Positions 61,201 through 64,000 of a stretch of 64,000 bases of DNA are shown here, piece by piece. The notes under the pieces were generated by a model. That model was given only the letters and a program-made list of their open reading frames with translations, was not told the origin of the DNA and did no database searches. The stretch spans positions 1 through 64,000 of the forward strand of contig RHPI01002907.1 in the NCBI GenBank assembly GCA_009103225.1, written 5' to 3'. The translations under genes were made by a program, and so were the position numbers. Positions within the stretch are counted from its first letter, which is position 1. The number at the start of each line of letters is the position of its first letter. The DNA is from Chlorokybus atmophyticus (taxonomy: Eukaryota; Streptophyta; Chlorokybophyceae; Chlorokybales; Chlorokybaceae).

Positions 61201-63632
61201 CGCTGCAGCAGCTCCGAGAGCTTGTCGGCAAGCATCCCGCTGTTACGAGCCTGCAGCTCCAGCTTGTTGTTCATCGCCTCGATCTGTGAGACAAGCACGC
61301 AACCAGGTCACAAAACCTTTCCCTCTTGCATTGCGGGGATTGTCTATGCACGCACATGTGTTATGTACGTACACATGCATCCATAGGCAATGTGTACATG
61401 AGAAGTAGGCATATGCGCGTGTGTACCCATGCATGTGCATGGGTACTCACTGTGGCGATGTCTTGGCGCATGTGCGTAAGCTTCACTTGGAACACGGACA
61501 GCCACTCTTCAAGGTCTTGAAGCTCTCCAAACGCTGCATCAAAGCCCTCTAAAACCTGCACACATGTTGCTTGGTTGAAAGACGGCACAACAACTACTGG
61601 CTATGTTGCTTGGCGGCCATGCACGCATGCTCACGTCGTTCACAAGAGGTTGGCTCTCCAGAATGGTGTGCACGTTGGCCGCAACGAGCGCAGAGAGCTC
61701 GCGGCCTAATCGCTCCGTGAACGCCTCTGCTTCACCAATACCCATAGCATACCTGAGATCAAAGACCAACAACTACTACTAAGGACCAAACTGATGTATG
61801 AACACTTCAGCACACATCCACGCAACGCACATGCCCAACAGTGTCTGGAAGTCCTTCTCCTCAGCTGCCGACACCAGTGACTTGTTGTTGCTGTTGTTGG
61901 TATCATCGATGGCGCCCAAGCCGTTGGTGCCATCCATACCCTTGGCTTGGGTGGCGTTGGTGTCTGCACCGCCATCAACAGCCTGTGCACAAAAGATGTG
62001 ACTGCCATATGATCGCAAACATTTTCCGCAAAGGTGCACACGCGCACATGCCTTGTACACAAGTGCACGCAGTCACGCACACGTGCGCATGCGTATGTGT
62101 GTGTCTCTCAAGCAAGCATGCACAAGGTAGACACACGTGCACACACGCGCACACGCATGCATACATGCACTTGTACACACAGGACCACATGCGTGCGTGC
62201 TTCAGTGAAAGCTTGTTGGTACCAACTGACGTGCACATTGGTGTGTACCTTTGTCCAGTTGAGCAGCTTCTGGGCATCAATGGCAGAAACCACTGGAACT
62301 TTGGACAGGTGCTCGCGACAAAGGGCAGCAGTCTGGCCAAGAAAATTGAACCTGCGTTGTTCACTGAACTTGAGTATTAGCAACAACAGGATTGAACCCA
62401 CAGCTGTATGCAGACAGAAGGTGAAATGGACTGTGATGCTTGGACCTGTCGGCTGGAGATTGGGCAATCCACGTGCACACTTGCGTGTACCTCGCCAACT
62501 CAAACACCTGCAAGTGCGAGCCTGTTCAACCACTTGTTCATTCGGTTGGTGCATCCAACAGTTTGACAGCACACATCAACATCCAGTGTATGCCTGTGTT
62601 GTGTACCAGCACAAAGGAGTTGTCCATGGCCTCACCACCCTGAGCCCCTTCTACCCGCATGAGGTGCTTAAGCTTCCAAGTCATCTTGATCTACACAACA
62701 ATTCCCAATCACTCAGACAGCGGTAACATCCAATCCATTAAGACACACGCGCATGCGCATGCTTGCATGTGTGCATGTGACACAAGTGCAACACAAACCT
62801 CCATCTGGCCCATCTCCAGGCCCTTCAGCACATGAAGGCGGGTCTTGAACCCTCGCGTGATCTTCGACCGCTCAACTGTACACAATCACACTTGTGCAAC
62901 CGCCAACACAGACAGCACGGAAGAGATACAGAACAACATGCACGTACGTGTGAGGCAGAGCACGCGCGGCTTGACTCCGCGCGTGGAGAAGGGTGCAGCG
63001 CCTCGCTTCTGCACGCGGTCGGCGCTGCCCCACACCTTCTTGATGCTGTGTTTCGCCACCTGTTTGCTTGCGGTGAGTGTCGCAAGTTGTGTACATGATG
63101 AATGTGCGTGAGTCTACACGTGCACATGGCAGGACTTGGGTTTCATTGCGTAAGAGTATGCTTGTAAGCATGTGTGTCTGTGCTTGCGCATACGCTTTGT
63201 GAAAGTGTGGCTCGCGCATAGCAGAGGCATCCAAGTGTCATAGCGGCGATTTGTAAATGCCTTGACTGCATATGCTGCGTGCTAGCGCATGCGCGTGAGT
63301 CCATGCGTGACTGCGTGCTTGCGTGCGTGCATGCCCGCGTTTGCGTGTGTGTCACTTAGTAGTCACATTGTTGCTGTGCATACTATGATCCAGCAAGCAC
63401 AGCTCATCCTCTTTGCCTGCTTCTAGCAACTGCAACTGCACAGCATGCATGTCATTGCCATGATAGCGATGAGATCAAGCTTGGGCATGCAAATCAGGGT
63501 AACGGCAATCTGGCATGAGTACATCAAGGCTCAAAGATTGCAATATCACACTTTCACGGCCATCACGACAGATTCCTCAGTGCGGGCGAACAGCGCCTCC
63601 GCCGCCTTCCTCACGTCCATAGCGAGCGACAT
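58238..63632 (-). CDS. SEC3: Exocyst complex subunit SEC3 (EXOC1)
   Basis: SEC3 is the landmark subunit of the exocyst, which tethers secretory vesicles to the plasma membrane. Minus-strand exons start at 63632-63552 ([20 protein letters not shown]) and 63059-62948 ([14 protein letters not shown] to VKPRVLCLT). They continue through a PIP2-binding N-domain ([30 protein letters not shown]) into the conserved middle: [35 protein letters not shown] and [19 protein letters not shown]. Then come [20 protein letters not shown], a large exon about 59966-59290 ([20 protein letters not shown]) and the last exon about 58563-58238 ([20 protein letters not shown]). The order and motifs follow plant SEC3A closely. 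Low-complexity inserts (Ser/Gly-rich; Thr/Asn-rich near 59740) interrupt the large exon. About 18 exons; I saw no frame damage. Several internal borders were read only approximately. Confidence 0.87.
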
Positions 63633-64000
63633 GGCGCCTACGGCGGTCAGCCCGCAATGCCCTCGGCTACAACTACCGCCACCTACGTCACCTGCTTTTA
63701 CATACGCCCATGCTGCCGCCGCGTTGCATGCTGGCCTGGCCTGCACAGTCACATGGCCGCTTGCCGGCCTGGCCTGATCAGGCCAAAAGTTGCAACAACC
63801 CCAAAGCCAGGCCACAAACCAGTTTCAACTGATCGCGGTTAGAGGGGGTTGTCGACGCGGATCCTATGGTTTAGGTTGCTGAAACCCGTTGTGAACGCGG
63901 TTCGTTCGCGACGCGAAGCACGCTTGCGGAACCGGTTCGCAGTTCACTGCATGCACCTTCCACGTGGCGACGCGTGCGACCAGCGGCGGCGGCAGCGGCA
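63633..64000. other. Upstream region of SEC3
   Basis: This stretch contains a 16-bp perfect palindrome, tggcctgatcaggcca (63770-63785), and a GC-rich end with cg-rich motifs. No gene is supported; a divergent gene may begin beyond the window. Confidence 0.5.

Noticed and set aside
1-64000. CRISPR array or bacterial operon
   Set aside because: No regularly spaced identical repeats with unique spacers were seen, and the genes are spliced eukaryotic genes throughout.

Overview
The window is nuclear DNA of a eukaryote, almost certainly a flagellated member of the green lineage. Genes are split by many short GT-AG introns and lie on both strands. They include a chlorophyll synthase with a plastid transit peptide, a plant/green-algal MUT9-like kinase (N-terminus MPELRSGAR) and a plant-type SEC3, next to genes that only a ciliated cell needs (outer-arm dynein gamma heavy chain, SAS-4/CPAP). 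The species cannot be named from this sequence. The assembly is draft: there is a 143-base N gap at 26871-27013 and a single N at 1371.

Layout. 1-5293 (+) holds a large DNA transposon. Its one multi-exon gene joins a Tnp2/CACTA-type transposase core to a PHD plus C5HCH zinc module, two candidate SUMO-interacting motifs and a Ulp1-type SUMO protease, and it is followed by subterminal repeats. 5294 to about 9100 (-) is a decayed Ty3/gypsy retrotransposon with its 5' LTR, primer-binding site, gag, protease, RT and RNase H; it is cut off at the edge of the DNA transposon. 9139-10370 (-) is a possible gene of unknown function. 11075-14400 (+) encodes SAS-4/CPAP, followed by a weak RING-like gene. 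15871-18272 (-) encodes the minor-spliceosome protein U11-59K/PDCD7. 18826-20743 (+) encodes a HAD phosphatase, convergent with chlorophyll synthase (21006-23107, -). Chlorophyll synthase is divergent from WDR82/Swd2 (23649-25651, +).

After an AT-rich gene-poor stretch with the gap, the 18.5-kb dynein gamma heavy chain gene fills 27726-46179 (-) in about 30 exons. A tRNA-Gln(CTG) lies just upstream of it. Then come a doubtful (+) gene (about 46990-47725), casein kinase 2 alpha (48745-50578, -), the MUT9-like kinase (52265-55960, -), an AT-rich spacer, and exocyst SEC3 (58238-63632, -).

The host genes do not form one pathway. The set is ordinary housekeeping (splicing, H3K4 methylation, kinase signalling, exocytosis), photosynthesis, and centriole/axoneme building. 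The least ordinary object is the transposon at the left edge, which appears to encode its own chromatin reader and SUMO protease. Introns, above all those of the dynein gene, are loaded with alternating CA/TG/CG tracts. Several near-perfect inverted repeats lie in spacers and introns. Exon borders were set by eye from splice sites, frame and family similarity; most should be right to the base, but borders marked 'about' are not.
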